DNA of 64,000 nt, taken from contig JAIVFJ010000058.1 in NCBI GenBank assembly GCA_025765615.1, positions 186,001 to 250,000 on the forward strand. The letters are read 5' to 3'. The first letter of the stretch is position 1. Each line of letters begins with the position of its first letter. Origin of the DNA: Zopfochytrium polystomum. Lineage: Eukaryota; Chytridiomycota; Chytridiomycetes; Chytridiales; Chytridiaceae. Position numbers and translations under genes: made by a program. Under the pieces are notes generated by a model, which was given only the letters and a program-made list of their open reading frames with translations, did not search any database and was not told the origin of the DNA. Positions 14,641 to 24,901 of this stretch are shown here, piece by piece.

Positions 14641-15207
14641 AGATCTTTGACGGAATGTAATTGTCATTGTCGTTGGTAGTCAACAGGAGAGTTTGCTGGA
14701 ATGAATGAAGGAGCGATGCGCTTTGGTTTCTGGGCTGTCCGTCCCATTTCGGACGATTCTCGAATTTGGATCCCCAAGAGACCACTGCAACAGTTACGAG
14801 AGCAACTTGTGGAAATCCCGGACTCTGGAGCAGATTTTTACTCTACAAGGGCCCAGTGCCTCGATGCTGGTCGGCGTTGTGCTGGGCGCAATCGGCGCTC
14901 TTGCAGTCTCGGTGATGTGCCCTTTACCGTTTTGCGAACGACTCCTAACGCAGATTCCCAGTGCTGAACTCTATGCTGTGTGACACAGGCTGTGAGATCG
15001 TCGTGGAATACAAGAATTCCTCTCGACACATCATACCCAATGTTCCGCACTGAACCAACATTCCATACAGCCAAAATTTCTACTGAGGAAGGGGATGAGA
15101 GCAAGATAGGGCGCGGGGGGTAGGTGGTGTGCATTAGTTCTCTCTCTCTCGCTCTGTCTCAAGGAAGGTTGGGGCTGTACAGGCGTACAGATGGATAATA
15201 AACTACC

Positions 15208-15237
15208 AGTCTACTAGTAGACTACTGCTAGTCTACC
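15208..15237. repeat. Nested inverted repeats
   Basis: agtctactagtagact (15208-15223) is a perfect 16-bp palindrome. Its right half overlaps a second hairpin, gtagact-actgct-agtctac, so the DNA can pair in two alternative ways. It sits in the gene-poor region upstream of the first SPRY gene. Confidence 0.7.
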
Positions 15238-15315
15238 ACTATTGGTGCGGTCGCGGTGTCATCATCTGTGGCACCACCTGTGTGCTTTTTTCGCTCGCTC
15301 ACTCTCTCTCTCACG

Positions 15316-15382
15316 CACGCACACACACACACACACACGCACACACACACACACACACACTCTCTCTCTCTCTCTCTCTCTA
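15316..15382. repeat. Compound (AC)n-(TC)n microsatellite
   Basis: About 22 AC units with two GC interruptions run directly into about 11 TC units. Simple repeat upstream of the SPRY array. Confidence 0.9.
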
Positions 15383-15707
15383 TCGCTCGGTTCCCTCTCT
15401 CCACGTCCGCGATAGGGACACTGGCCAGCCTGTCTGTAGCATGTTGTTGTGGTAAGCCCCCTTGTTGCGGGTTGCCATGTATCGCTCGCTATCTTGATAA
15501 TTTATTCGGCCGAAGGAGACAACTTGCTGGGAAGACAGGTCAATGCAGGTCAATGCACATAACCCTTCCTGTCTTCGTTGGCACGTTTTTCCATTCCCAA
15601 AGAGGCAATTTGCATTGGAAACTACCGCTACCACGCGGATCGAGCCCGCCGGGCGTTGACCGACAGAGAGACAGCGACAGACGTCGTATGAAGACAACGA
15701 ATGCAAC

Positions 15708-18078
15708 ATGAACGGAAGCAGAAAGAGGAACAAAAAAGAAAAAAACGACTTCTGCCCCTCCCCAAGCAAGGTCAAGGTCTGGGCGCGTTGTTTGCCCACC
15801 CGACCCCAGCCTCGCTTACCCCTCCCCGCAATGCTTGTTACGTCAGCCTCATCTGGGCGGAGGAGCCCCGTACCAGCCTCTCCTCCTCTTCCTCCTCCTC
15901 CCACTCACTCCTCAATTCATCTTCATTCTCCTTCCCCTCCTCCTCCTCCTCCTCTTTCCTTCTCTTCTTTTTCGTCCTCCCACGATGCTCCCCACCATTC
16001 CTCCTCTCCCTCGTCCTCGTCCTCAGAGCAGCCGCCCGTTGTGGTACCGTCCTCCGTGGACTGGGATCGTCCCTGGACTCGTGGACCAGCTCGGCCGCCG
16101 CGCGCTGGAGATCCTTTGGATCTGGCTACCCCCACGGAATCCATTCAGAACGCCCTATCCCTCCAATCGACATCCAGTGCAAGTCGGTTTCCCCACACCG
16201 CCTTGTCCGCTCAATCAACCTCAGCCACCCTTCCATCCACGTCAGATCCTTCATCAACTTTAGTCCCTGCAGTCACCATCATAGAAGGTTGGTGTTCGTC
16301 CCTACACCCTGAAGGCCCTCAAACAAACCGATAACCGTGCGCCCTTGTTATAATTCACAGAATCTCGAACCTCATCCATCATTCTAATCGCATTGGCAAT
16401 TGTCATTGGAGTTCTGACTGTCATCATCATCGTCGCGTTGATTTTTCTTTGGAGGCTTTTCAAGAAGCTGATGGTACGTGTCGCAGCGTGGAAGCAGCTC
16501 AGTAAGGAGAGGCCGCTTCCCATGGCGACTCCAACTCCATCCGAGACTCTTGGTGGAGGCGACGACGCGGTGTCTGTCGTCATTCCTACTATTTCAGTCG
16601 CAGCAGCCATTGCCCCTTCGCTCGAGTACTCCAGCAACCACAGCACAGTGCGACAGCACAGCCTTTTGGATCCCACGGCTGTGGGCAGTGGTCGTGATAC
16701 GAAGAAGCATACTCACGACGACTCAATTGTTGAGATTGGGATGTATCGATTGCCAGTGAAGGGTGCGAGCTCCCAGCCGAGCAGACCCATTCAAGTAATG
16801 GCCCCATCTTTCGAGCTACTCCCACCACGAGAGGACCCCCTGGGCCTGCGAACTGGCATTCTCCTCGTCGACAGACTGTCTGTCCGCCTGACCCCACCAC
16901 CTGGCTCTACTGCTCGCACCATTCAGAGCAATATTCCTCTCCAACCCACAAGAAACCGGCCGTTTTGCTACTTTGAGGTTGCCGTTGAAGATCTTGGAAC
17001 TCCGCTGAGCTCAGGACACGAAGCGCCGCCGCGCCACGCGGGGCCAGCTTCGAGCGAAGGCAAGCGGCCTGAACGTCAGCACGGTCGCCACCGGGCAGAG
17101 TTGGCGACAGTTGTCATAGGCCTTGCCAAGCGAGGCTACCCCATCGATAGGCTTCCCGGTTGGAACCTCCACTCGGTTGCAATGGCTTCAGACGGGACGA
17201 AACACACCCAAACCTCTCACGCTATTGACGGCCGCTACCCCACCGATGACGACTACTTTGACGCCCTTGCTTTTCGGGAGGGTGGCCTGCGTTATGGTCC
17301 ACCCTTTGGCGCTGGAGACGTGGTTGGATGCGGCCTTTTTCCGTCGACTGGCAGCTGCTTCTTTACTGTCAACGGTCGGTATGTGGGCGAAGCGTTTTAT
17401 GACTTGGAGGATCCAAATTATTTGGTGACCATCGGCGCTGACGGGCCCTGCGTTCTGAGCGTTAATATTGGGGACGATCCGTTTGCGTACGACCCCGCGA
17501 ACGTTCCTGATAAGCGGCCGGAGCTTGAAGCCGTTGGCGCCTTCAACGAAGCTTCGGCGTCATCTGCCCTACGGGTTCAAACTGAGCCATTCTACGGCGC
17601 TCTCGATTATGTCGAGGAACCGTCTGGATATGCGGTGGCCAAGGCACCGCCGTTCACTCAGCCCCGAATTAGTGAAGAGTACTACCACATGCACCAGATG
17701 TACCCGCTTCGAAAGTCAATCGATGGTGGCGACATTGTCGGCGCGGTCGACGAACAAGATTTCTCCTCCGAGTCTGTCGACCAAGGCTTTGAATCAACAA
17801 GCGACTACATCGTCGCCGGACCGTCGTCGGATGCGCACCTGCCGCCCAACGCGAAAGTTGATCCCACTAAGTCAGCGGGCCGTCCAGCCGGAAAACTGGC
17901 GGTGCCGGACAAGGTCTGGAACAAGCTGTTTGCAAAGGCTGACGGGCTTTCGCACACTGGGGGGAAATCGATGCCGCATGCCCCAGCCGTCGAAAAGGAT
18001 CCCAACCGGTCGGATTCGCCGGCTGCCATCCATCGGGTCCTGAACACTCCACCCCTAGCAACGATTCTGGACCACTAA
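15708..18078 (+). CDS. Membrane-anchored B30.2/SPRY protein (Ssh4/Ear1-like)
   Basis: Two exons, 15708-16287 and 16361-18078, with a 73-nt intron; the ATG at 15831 in the same frame is an equally good start (765 or 724 residues). The N-terminal part is Ser/Pro-rich. A strong transmembrane helix follows (core IGVLTVIIIVALIFLWRLF, about residues 205-225 from the first ATG), then a basic stretch. A SPRY domain lies at about residues 390-540: PFCYFEVAVED, GLAKRGYPIDRLPGW, AMASDGTKHT, FGAGDVVGCGLFP, CFFTVNGRYVGEAFYD. The Gly-x-Gly-Asp-x-Val-Gly-Cys-Gly core is diagnostic. One membrane helix followed by SPRY is the layout of yeast Ssh4 and Ear1, which recruit the Rsp5 ubiquitin ligase to endosomal cargo; that role is inferred here, and I do not see a clear PPxY motif. 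First of three tandem SPRY genes. Confidence 0.87.
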
Positions 18079-19211
18079 TGGCTCACCCATCAAATATCGT
18101 TTGCCGCTGCTCTGCACATCGCAGAGTGACGACTTGAGTGCTCCAATCGTTGGGGTTTGATTTTAGACGACAGGCGCAGCCGAAGACATTTCTGTATAAA
18201 GCCCAAAGTCGACCGAGTTTTACGAATAGAGGAGAGGACGAGGACCAAAGTTTTACCTCGTGCCGAAGGATCTTTGAGTGAAAGTGTAGGGCCGGTGTTT
18301 TACGGGGTTTACTGGAAGCGAACCATCAGGCACGGTTTGTATTTAGGTCACGTGTGTCTGCTTTTTCACTCCTTTTCTTTCCCCGTGGTTTAAAGCGTTC
18401 AACCTTTTGTTGGGTTCGCCTATATAAGCTGTTTTCTTCCGTTGTCTATGTTTGTGCGCGCGTGCGTTGGTTTTCTTCGATGGTTGGAGAGGAGATGGAG
18501 AGATTGCCGCCCAATTAATGCCGTGCCTCGGTATTTTCTCCCCCTTTTGTTTTTCGGGCTCCGTCTTCTCTTAATTTTTGGTCTCGAGGGGTTGCGAAGC
18601 CAATCCTTGCTGGTTAGGTTTCGTGTTTTGGCTTTGGCAAGATGTTGGGCGGGTTTGAGCCGGCTGTCTTTTTGGGGAAGTGTGTGAAGGTGAGTGATGG
18701 TCCCTTCTTTTATTTTCTTCGATCTGTCCAACGTGTTCCCCCTCACCCGTTCTTCCTCTTGGATTGTTTCTCGGTGCACTTTTCGACCGCCTTCCCCTCA
18801 AGGCTCGCGTGTCGTGCAGTCTCTCCTTACCTCCCTCGAAGGTCGTTGCTCCCTCCTTCGCCTGTGCGTCCCCATTTGTCGGCCTCCCTCGCCCACTCTC
18901 TCGACACTCTTTTCGTCTCTCTTTCTTTCTCCCTGCTCCTTTCTACCCATGCCTCTACCACACAGCTTTGTCGAACGACCTCAAACAGAAATATCAAACA
19001 TTATGTTGATCGATGGTGGTTGAAGATGGTGCTGGAGCCGAGTTGGGACGCGGTGTGTTGCCCATTTTGGGTGGCGCGATAAATGCTACAGACAGACCGC
19101 CGGAGAGACAGACAGAGGCAGATGGCTGAGTGACAGCAAGCGGGTGGGTTTTTGTGTCAGCGTCTGGCTCTGTCTCTCTGTCCCTGTCTCTTCCTGATCC
19201 ATCATCCGTTG

Positions 19212-19264
<53 letters not shown>

Positions 19265-19574
19265 GTCTCCTCCCTCCCTCCCTAAATTCCCCTGTGTCCA
19301 TCGCTCATCCCTTCCCATCCAACCACATCCAGCATCCAGCGGCCTCGTCAACAGGCGGGCTCCGCCGGCGGCCAGGCCCTCACCCACCCACCACCCACGC
19401 ACCCACGCTCTCGCTCTCGCCGCCCCCGCCGGTCTTACTCACCGCAGCAGTGACTTCTCCAGCCTCGCGCACTTTCTTCGGGATACTGACGAAAATAAAA
19501 CCGGCAACAACGACAACAACAACAACAGAAAAGTAATCTGTGCAAACTCTCGACCGACACGCAGCCGCGCAAAC
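18079..19574. other. Spacer and leader between SPRY genes 1 and 2
   Basis: About 1.5 kb, pyrimidine-rich, with no supported gene. An open frame runs into the second SPRY gene from 19152, but its upstream part translates simple CT repeat and is probably 5' leader. Confidence 0.6.
19217..19256. repeat. (CT)n microsatellite
   Basis: About 20 uninterrupted CT units roughly 320 bp upstream of the second SPRY start codon, probably within promoter or 5' leader. Confidence 0.9.
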
Positions 19575-21596
19575 ATGGCCCAGCCCACGCTTGGATGGGC
19601 CGAGGGACGACCCGAGGCTTTTGCAAGAAGACAGTCGATGCTGGCCCTGAACGCCACCCCCCCTATCCACAATCAATCGTCTCTGTTTTCACGATTCGAT
19701 TCTACTGCGCCAGGTTCCCCTCATCAGACTGCCTCCGATCACGCACATTCGCCCTGGAGGCACCCCTCAGATCGGATTATCATGGCTGCGGTAACTTTAC
19801 GCCACACCAGCGACAATCGACACACAGTCGAATTCCGAGACGCCCATGTGCCTGAGGACATCGCTCATACGCGCTCCGAGGGCCTTTACTACCGCTACTC
19901 TCGTGTGACTCCAGACGTGGTGCAGCCGCTCCAGCTCATTCGCCCGTGCTCCGTCATGTCCACCTACCCGCTCGCTCAATCGGCGACAGCAGAGCCGCTT
20001 ATTTACTTTGAGGTCCGGGTGCTTCATGTGCAGCTGACCGGCGTCGTCTCCATCGGCCTCGCGTCCGCCTCTTTTGGAGAAGCTTCCCTACCGGGTTATT
20101 CGCCCGTCTCCCTCGCGTTCGTATCCGACGGCACCCGGTGCCACAGCGGGAAATCCAGTTTCGCGTGCTTTCCATACCGGCTCGAAGGCTTTGGTGCTGG
20201 CGACATTGTCGGCTGCGCGTACAAGCCCGTCTCGGGCAGCGTCTTCTTCACGTTGAATGGTGTGCACCTTGGTGAGGCGTTTTCGCTGAAGCCACGGCGC
20301 GAGGGCAACCCGGGAAGTCTCCAATTTCACGCTGCTGTTGGTGCGGACGCGGGTTGCCTGCTCGAGTGCAACCTGGGGTCGGCGGCCTTTTCTTACGGGC
20401 CGGCGAACGAGGCTGGCTTGTCTTCTTCTCTGCCTTACGCGTCGGTTGAGAGAGTGAGGGCAAGAGCGCATTCGTTCAGTCCTCAGCCGCCTCCACGAAC
20501 GGAGAGAAGCCGGTCTCCCATGCTTGTGCCCCCAGAGAGGGTCCAGGTTCCGCCTGGCCCTATTCCTCATCCCAACACGCCTTCGCCTCTAACGAGCTCG
20601 TCGCCACCCACAGCCACACCGCGGCTCGGTCCTGCAAGCAAAAGCTTTCCCAGCGCAATGTCTCCCACCTTGAACTCTGCTCCAGTCTCATACGGACAAC
20701 AAAAGCCGCCAACGCCGACGCCTCCTCTCCGCTGGGCTGCCGTGGGAGCACATGGCCGCCCGTTGTCCACTATGTCGGAAGGTTCTCAGCACTACTTGCC
20801 TGTGCCCCAAACCCCAGGGAACGTGAAAAGCATCCCAAATCGCTCATCGTTTGGTGTTTTGAAGACCTACTCCTCTGCAGAATCGTTCGGTGCGACTCCT
20901 CTGGTCGATTCGCGGACGCCAGAAACACAACCGCGCAACCCTGGGAAGGGCCGATTCCAGGTCCTTGCAGCGTCGGTCGCCCCGCGAAGGACAGCAAGTG
21001 ACGGACTTCCCGCCACGCAGTCCTCCCTCCTGCTGCCGACCACTCCGACAGACCGCGCCCCAAGTCCAACGACTCCAAGCGCCAGCTCTTTTGATTCTTA
21101 CGAGAAAAAGCCCGCATGGCCGTCGCGCCTGTTTCTCCCCTCCGTGGCAATGAGCAAGAGCAAATCTGCCGCCGTCGCATCTCCGTCCACCTTGCCTACC
21201 CCAGAACCCTCTCCTAGCCTCACTCCCGTCGCACCCGCGCCGCCTTCTCCGGCTATCGCAAGGCTCCCCGCCGCCGCCCCCGCCGCCGCTCCAACTGCCG
21301 AGGCGCAGCCCAGGGCCGACCCCAAGCCCGAGCCTGAGCGAGGCATTTCGCCGGCCGATCTCGCGGAACTGACGAGCGGCGTGCTGGCCGTCTTCAACCA
21401 GCGGAAAAAGCTGTCGCGCAGGGTGCACATCAACGACGACGAGCCTTCCAACGTGAGGTTTGGAGACGTGGGGGACAACCTGCGAGTGTATGGCATGAAA
21501 GCCGTCGTAACAGCCAACCGGACGGCGGACATTGACGACTTTGAACTTACTAGTCCCATTGGGAGTACAGTTTACCCGGATTACGAAGTCTTTTAA
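19575..21596 (+). CDS. B30.2/SPRY protein, soluble paralog 2
   Basis: One uninterrupted frame of 673 residues from the ATG at 19575; the frame is open further upstream, but that part encodes only simple repeat. No signal peptide or membrane helix. The SPRY domain is at about residues 125-275: LIRPCSVMSTYPL, IYFEVRVLHVQ, SIGLASASFGEASLPGYSP, AFVSDGTRCHSGKS, FGAGDIVGCAY, SVFFTLNGVHLGEAFSLKP and AVGADAGCLLECNLG. A long Pro/Ser/Thr-rich, probably disordered region follows. The last about 90 residues hold a compact module beginning DLAELTSGVLAVFNQRKKLS that is shared only with the next gene. Paralogs 2 and 3 are far closer to each other than to gene 1, so they arose by a later duplication. A role as ubiquitin-ligase adaptor or scaffold is possible but not shown by the sequence. 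Confidence 0.87.
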   Translation: MAQPTLGWAEGRPEAFARRQSMLALNATPPIHNQSSLFSRFDSTAPGSPHQTASDHAHSPWRHPSDRIIMAAVTLRHTSDNRHTVEFRDAHVPEDIAHTRSEGLYYRYSRVTPDVVQPLQLIRPCSVMSTYPLAQSATAEPLIYFEVRVLHVQLTGVVSIGLASASFGEASLPGYSPVSLAFVSDGTRCHSGKSSFACFPYRLEGFGAGDIVGCAYKPVSGSVFFTLNGVHLGEAFSLKPRREGNPGSLQFHAAVGADAGCLLECNLGSAAFSYGPANEAGLSSSLPYASVERVRARAHSFSPQPPPRTERSRSPMLVPPERVQVPPGPIPHPNTPSPLTSSSPPTATPRLGPASKSFPSAMSPTLNSAPVSYGQQKPPTPTPPLRWAAVGAHGRPLSTMSEGSQHYLPVPQTPGNVKSIPNRSSFGVLKTYSSAESFGATPLVDSRTPETQPRNPGKGRFQVLAASVAPRRTASDGLPATQSSLLLPTTPTDRAPSPTTPSASSFDSYEKKPAWPSRLFLPSVAMSKSKSAAVASPSTLPTPEPSPSLTPVAPAPPSPAIARLPAAAPAAAPTAEAQPRADPKPEPERGISPADLAELTSGVLAVFNQRKKLSRRVHINDDEPSNVRFGDVGDNLRVYGMKAVVTANRTADIDDFELTSPIGSTVYPDYEVF

Positions 21597-22377
21597 TTTC
21601 ACGAGGTTCATCATACTTTCTTATTTCTCTTTGTCGCCTTCCTTCTTTCTTCTATCCGATTTTTTTTCCTTTCGCGGTGCGCTTACTTTTCACCCTCGTG
21701 GCAAGTTTTCGGGACATTTTTCCCTCCTTTCCTTCAAAGCCATGTTCATATAATCGTCCGAACTCATTGACGAACCAGCACGATGTTTTCCATATATCCG
21801 CGAATTTGGTCCTTCTTTTTCCATCCTTTCTCCTTTTCCTTTCACCTCATCAACTGTTCCCTCATATGCTCGTAGATGATTGACCCCTCTCAAGCGTTTT
21901 CACATTGACAATTGGAGGATTTCATGGCGAAATGCTTTCTTCTCACTACGAACCGGAAACAAGACATTCACTCCATAAGACTTCGGCTCGTCGCCCCACG
22001 ACGAGCCATTTTGGGTGATGTCTCAGCCTTGTTCACTGTCGGAGTTTGAATGGAGCTTCCACGTCGTAGTCACCTGACTCTGGCAGTCTCTGCTGCATGC
22101 AGTATTTGGGTTGGTGGGTGCCACCCAGGTGGCTGTCTTCAAAGAGGATTCGCGTTTTACCTTCTTCTTGGCGGCCTTGTCTCTTGCGCCTCCGTGCTCT
22201 CCCCTTCCTTGTTCGACAAAGTAAAAAAAAGCAGCTTCGCTCCTCGCCTCCCCACGACCTGCCCTTCCCACCAGACGCCGCTCACTCACGCGGATGACTC
22301 CGTCGTCCTCAGTCGCAGCCTACTTCGACAGCTGATCTCGCACCGCGCAAGCAGATTACCAGAATCATCCAGCATAT
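21597..22377. other. Spacer between SPRY genes 2 and 3
   Basis: About 780 bp, T-rich in its first 250 bp as expected of a 3' UTR. No gene is supported. Confidence 0.6.
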
Positions 22378-24750
22378 ATGCAAACGACACCTCGATCACC
22401 ATCTCCACTACCGCTATCGGTGGCAGCAGCGCCGTTGGCGCCACGCCCGACGCCCCCTCGCCGATCGATGATGCTTGCAGTTCCCGAACAACAGCCCCCC
22501 CACGCCGAGGCGCCGCCAACCCCGCCCCCCAACAGGTCCGCCGCGTCTGCGGAAGAGGCGGTGCAGCCCACGTCACGGATCGTCTCAGCCCCCCCCACAG
22601 ACCCCCTCGCGCCCCCGCTCGACCCCCACGACTTTGCGTTCGCCCCGCCCCGCCACCCGACCGCCGCCGCCGCCGTCGCCGTCCTGCCCCTCCCCGACCT
22701 CACCCTCCACTTTTACGACGTCCGACCGTACCCCGCGGCCGCGTTCCAATCGCGCAACCGCGAGCTCGCAGAGCGGGCCCTCCGCCTGGACCCGTCGTCC
22801 CACGCGCTCGCGCCGCTCCCACTGATTCGGCCGTGCGCCGTCATCTCCAACCACCCCTTGACGCGCGCCCGCGTCACCGACCCCTTCTGCTACTACGAAG
22901 TCCGGCTTGGCCACGTCCAAACCGGCGTCCTGATCTCCATCGGTCTCGCGTCGGGCGCGTCATTCGACGAGACGGCTCTCCCGGGCGGCTCGGCAGTCTC
23001 CGTCGGCCTGCTGTCAGACGGCAGCCGTAGCCACCGTGGCAGCAAGTCCGCGACCAGCTGCTTCGCGTACCACCCGCGCGGCTACGGCGCCGGCGACGTG
23101 GTCGGCTGCGGGTTCGTCCCTGCGCTCGGCAGCGTGTTTTTCACGCTCAACGGCACGTACCTCGGTGAGGCGTTTTCGCTTAAGCCGAGGCGGGCCGACG
23201 GCGCCATGCGCAGCATCCCGTTCCACGCCGCCGTCGGGGCCGACGCGGGCTGCGTGCTTGAATGCAATTTCGGCGCACGCGTGTTTTGTTACGAGCCGGC
23301 GAACGAGGCGATTGTGTACGATTCGAGCTCGGCGGAGGAGGAGCTGGGGAGCGAGGGGAGCGAGGCGGACGCGGAGAACCTTGCTGTTGAGGAGGAGGGC
23401 GAGGAGGAGTGGTTGCACGAGGAACCTTCGTTTGGAGGCGCGGATGCGTCGGCAGCCCAGCTACGGCGCCGACAGGTAGTAACGTCGCCGGCACAGCGGA
23501 TGAACTCGCTTCCTTTGAATCCCTACGCCTATGACCATTATCGGAGGGCGCCAAGCTCGGTTACAGGACTTTCCGCCGATGGTGATGGTGAATTTGAACG
23601 TGGCCAGCCGCGAGGTCTTTCAACAGATTCTTCGAGAACGGGACTGCGTCCCCCGCCTCGGACGGCGCAAAGCGGGCTTGCCGCACCTGATATGCCCGCG
23701 GCGCAATCAGACGAGGCGCATGCGTTTCCCGGCCCTCTTCCGCAGCGTCAATCGTCCAGGCAGTGGATGGAGCGCAAATCTCTCACTCCTGAGCGCGTCT
23801 CGCCTTACGGCACGATTACGCACTCTGGCCAATCCGTTGCGCGGAATCTCCATCAGCACGACGCTGCAAACGCCAGCAGCGCGAGGCACTCTTATTCCTT
23901 TTCAGAGTCGCCTCGACACAACCTTACCGTGCCCCGCGACTTTGGATCGTCCAGGCCCACTCCATTGGCTCAGCTCATCCAAGGTTCTGGCCCTGAGGAG
24001 CGCGACGTGGGCGGAGAAACGAAAAAAGCGCGGTTCTTCCAAAGGCGCAACAAGGAAGGCAAGAGCAAAGAAGGGAAAAAGAAGGAACGCAAGAAGGAGG
24101 ATAAAAAGAAGAAACGGAACAAGGAGGACAGGCGGTCTGTTGCCGCCGACTTGCTGTCTGCTGCACCTCGCGGAAGTCCGACTCCACCGCTTGCATCCGA
24201 TGTGCTTCTGCCTCAAGACCCTTACGCAACCAACCGCCACAGCGTTGATGGGGGCCGGGGACGAACAGAAAACAAGGACAGACGGAAAAATCGCCTCGCA
24301 GGCTTTCTGGCCGTCGCGCTGCGCCGCTCTAAATCCATCGAAGGTGAACGGGCCGAATTACCCGCTGCAGACGCGGAGGAGTACCCCCGGCATGCAAAGG
24401 GTGCTGCAGGCAGGCTGCTCGTGGACTCGGCCTTCCAAAGCACCGAGGGTATGTTTCCGCCGCAGCCGGCCCCCAACCAGCGGTCGGCTGATTCCGCTTC
24501 TTCCATCGAGCTCATGTACTACTCGCTGTCATCCGACAGCGAGGACGACGTGTGGGAATCGAGGCGGGTGCCATCGATAGATTGGTTGCAACGAGAAGTG
24601 ACGGGAGTGTTCGTTGGTAGGCGGAAGCTTTCCAAAAAGTTGAAATGCAAAGAGGACAACACAAGCTGGGTGAGTATAGCGGATGTACCAGGTGATATTT
24701 TATTGTCGGGAGTCAAAGCGTTGGTTGTTGGCGGGGAGTTGGGTGATTAA
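22378..24750 (+). CDS. B30.2/SPRY protein, soluble paralog 3
   Basis: A single-exon gene of 790 residues. The N-terminal about 100 residues are Pro/Ala-rich. The SPRY domain at about residues 145-310 matches paralog 2 nearly block by block (LIRPCAVISNHPL, CYYEVRLGHVQTG, SIGLASGASFDETALPGG, YGAGDVVGCGFVPALGSVFF, TLNGTYLGEAFSLKPRR, HAAVGADAGCVLECNFG). An acidic segment follows immediately (EEEGEEEW). Near residues 555-610 there is a strongly basic run of alternating Lys, Glu and Arg, likely a helix or nuclear-localisation signal and absent from paralog 2. The C terminus ends in the shared module beginning DWLQREVTGVFVGRRKLSKK. The early exon region is very GC-rich. Function is unknown beyond protein binding expected for SPRY. 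Confidence 0.87.
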   Translation: MQTTPRSPSPLPLSVAAAPLAPRPTPPRRSMMLAVPEQQPPHAEAPPTPPPNRSAASAEEAVQPTSRIVSAPPTDPLAPPLDPHDFAFAPPRHPTAAAAVAVLPLPDLTLHFYDVRPYPAAAFQSRNRELAERALRLDPSSHALAPLPLIRPCAVISNHPLTRARVTDPFCYYEVRLGHVQTGVLISIGLASGASFDETALPGGSAVSVGLLSDGSRSHRGSKSATSCFAYHPRGYGAGDVVGCGFVPALGSVFFTLNGTYLGEAFSLKPRRADGAMRSIPFHAAVGADAGCVLECNFGARVFCYEPANEAIVYDSSSAEEELGSEGSEADAENLAVEEEGEEEWLHEEPSFGGADASAAQLRRRQVVTSPAQRMNSLPLNPYAYDHYRRAPSSVTGLSADGDGEFERGQPRGLSTDSSRTGLRPPPRTAQSGLAAPDMPAAQSDEAHAFPGPLPQRQSSRQWMERKSLTPERVSPYGTITHSGQSVARNLHQHDAANASSARHSYSFSESPRHNLTVPRDFGSSRPTPLAQLIQGSGPEERDVGGETKKARFFQRRNKEGKSKEGKKKERKKEDKKKKRNKEDRRSVAADLLSAAPRGSPTPPLASDVLLPQDPYATNRHSVDGGRGRTENKDRRKNRLAGFLAVALRRSKSIEGERAELPAADAEEYPRHAKGAAGRLLVDSAFQSTEGMFPPQPAPNQRSADSASSIELMYYSLSSDSEDDVWESRRVPSIDWLQREVTGVFVGRRKLSKKLKCKEDNTSWVSIADVPGDILLSGVKALVVGGELGD

Positions 24751-24901
24751 GCTTGGTTAAGGCTTGTCCGTTCTTCGGCGTCCGAAAATTTCGTCCGAAG
24801 CGCTTCGGGACAGATACACTTTGAGGAAGGTTATTCTAGTCCATTTTGTTGGCGGCAACGTGAACCTTAAAAAAAAAAAAAAAGAAGCTTCAATCCTGGA
24901 T

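Larger units (their letters stand above)
13218..15707. other. Gene-poor region upstream of the ABC transporter
   Basis: About 2.5 kb between the divergent ABCC gene and the first SPRY gene. It holds short broken minus-strand frames (see 13694-14640), a nested inverted repeat and dinucleotide repeats. No intact gene with a recognisable domain is present. Confidence 0.55.

Noticed and set aside
15301..15382. Regular repeats that could suggest a CRISPR-like array
   Set aside because: Simple dinucleotide repeats without spacers, in a eukaryotic genome.
19152..19574. N-terminal extension of SPRY paralog 2
   Set aside because: The frame is open but encodes CT-repeat Ser/Leu runs and low complexity, so it is treated as leader rather than protein.
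20844..21614. Long minus-strand frame of 256 codons
   Set aside because: It lies antisense to the SPRY paralog 2 coding sequence, which has a recognised domain; the minus frame is a GC-rich shadow.
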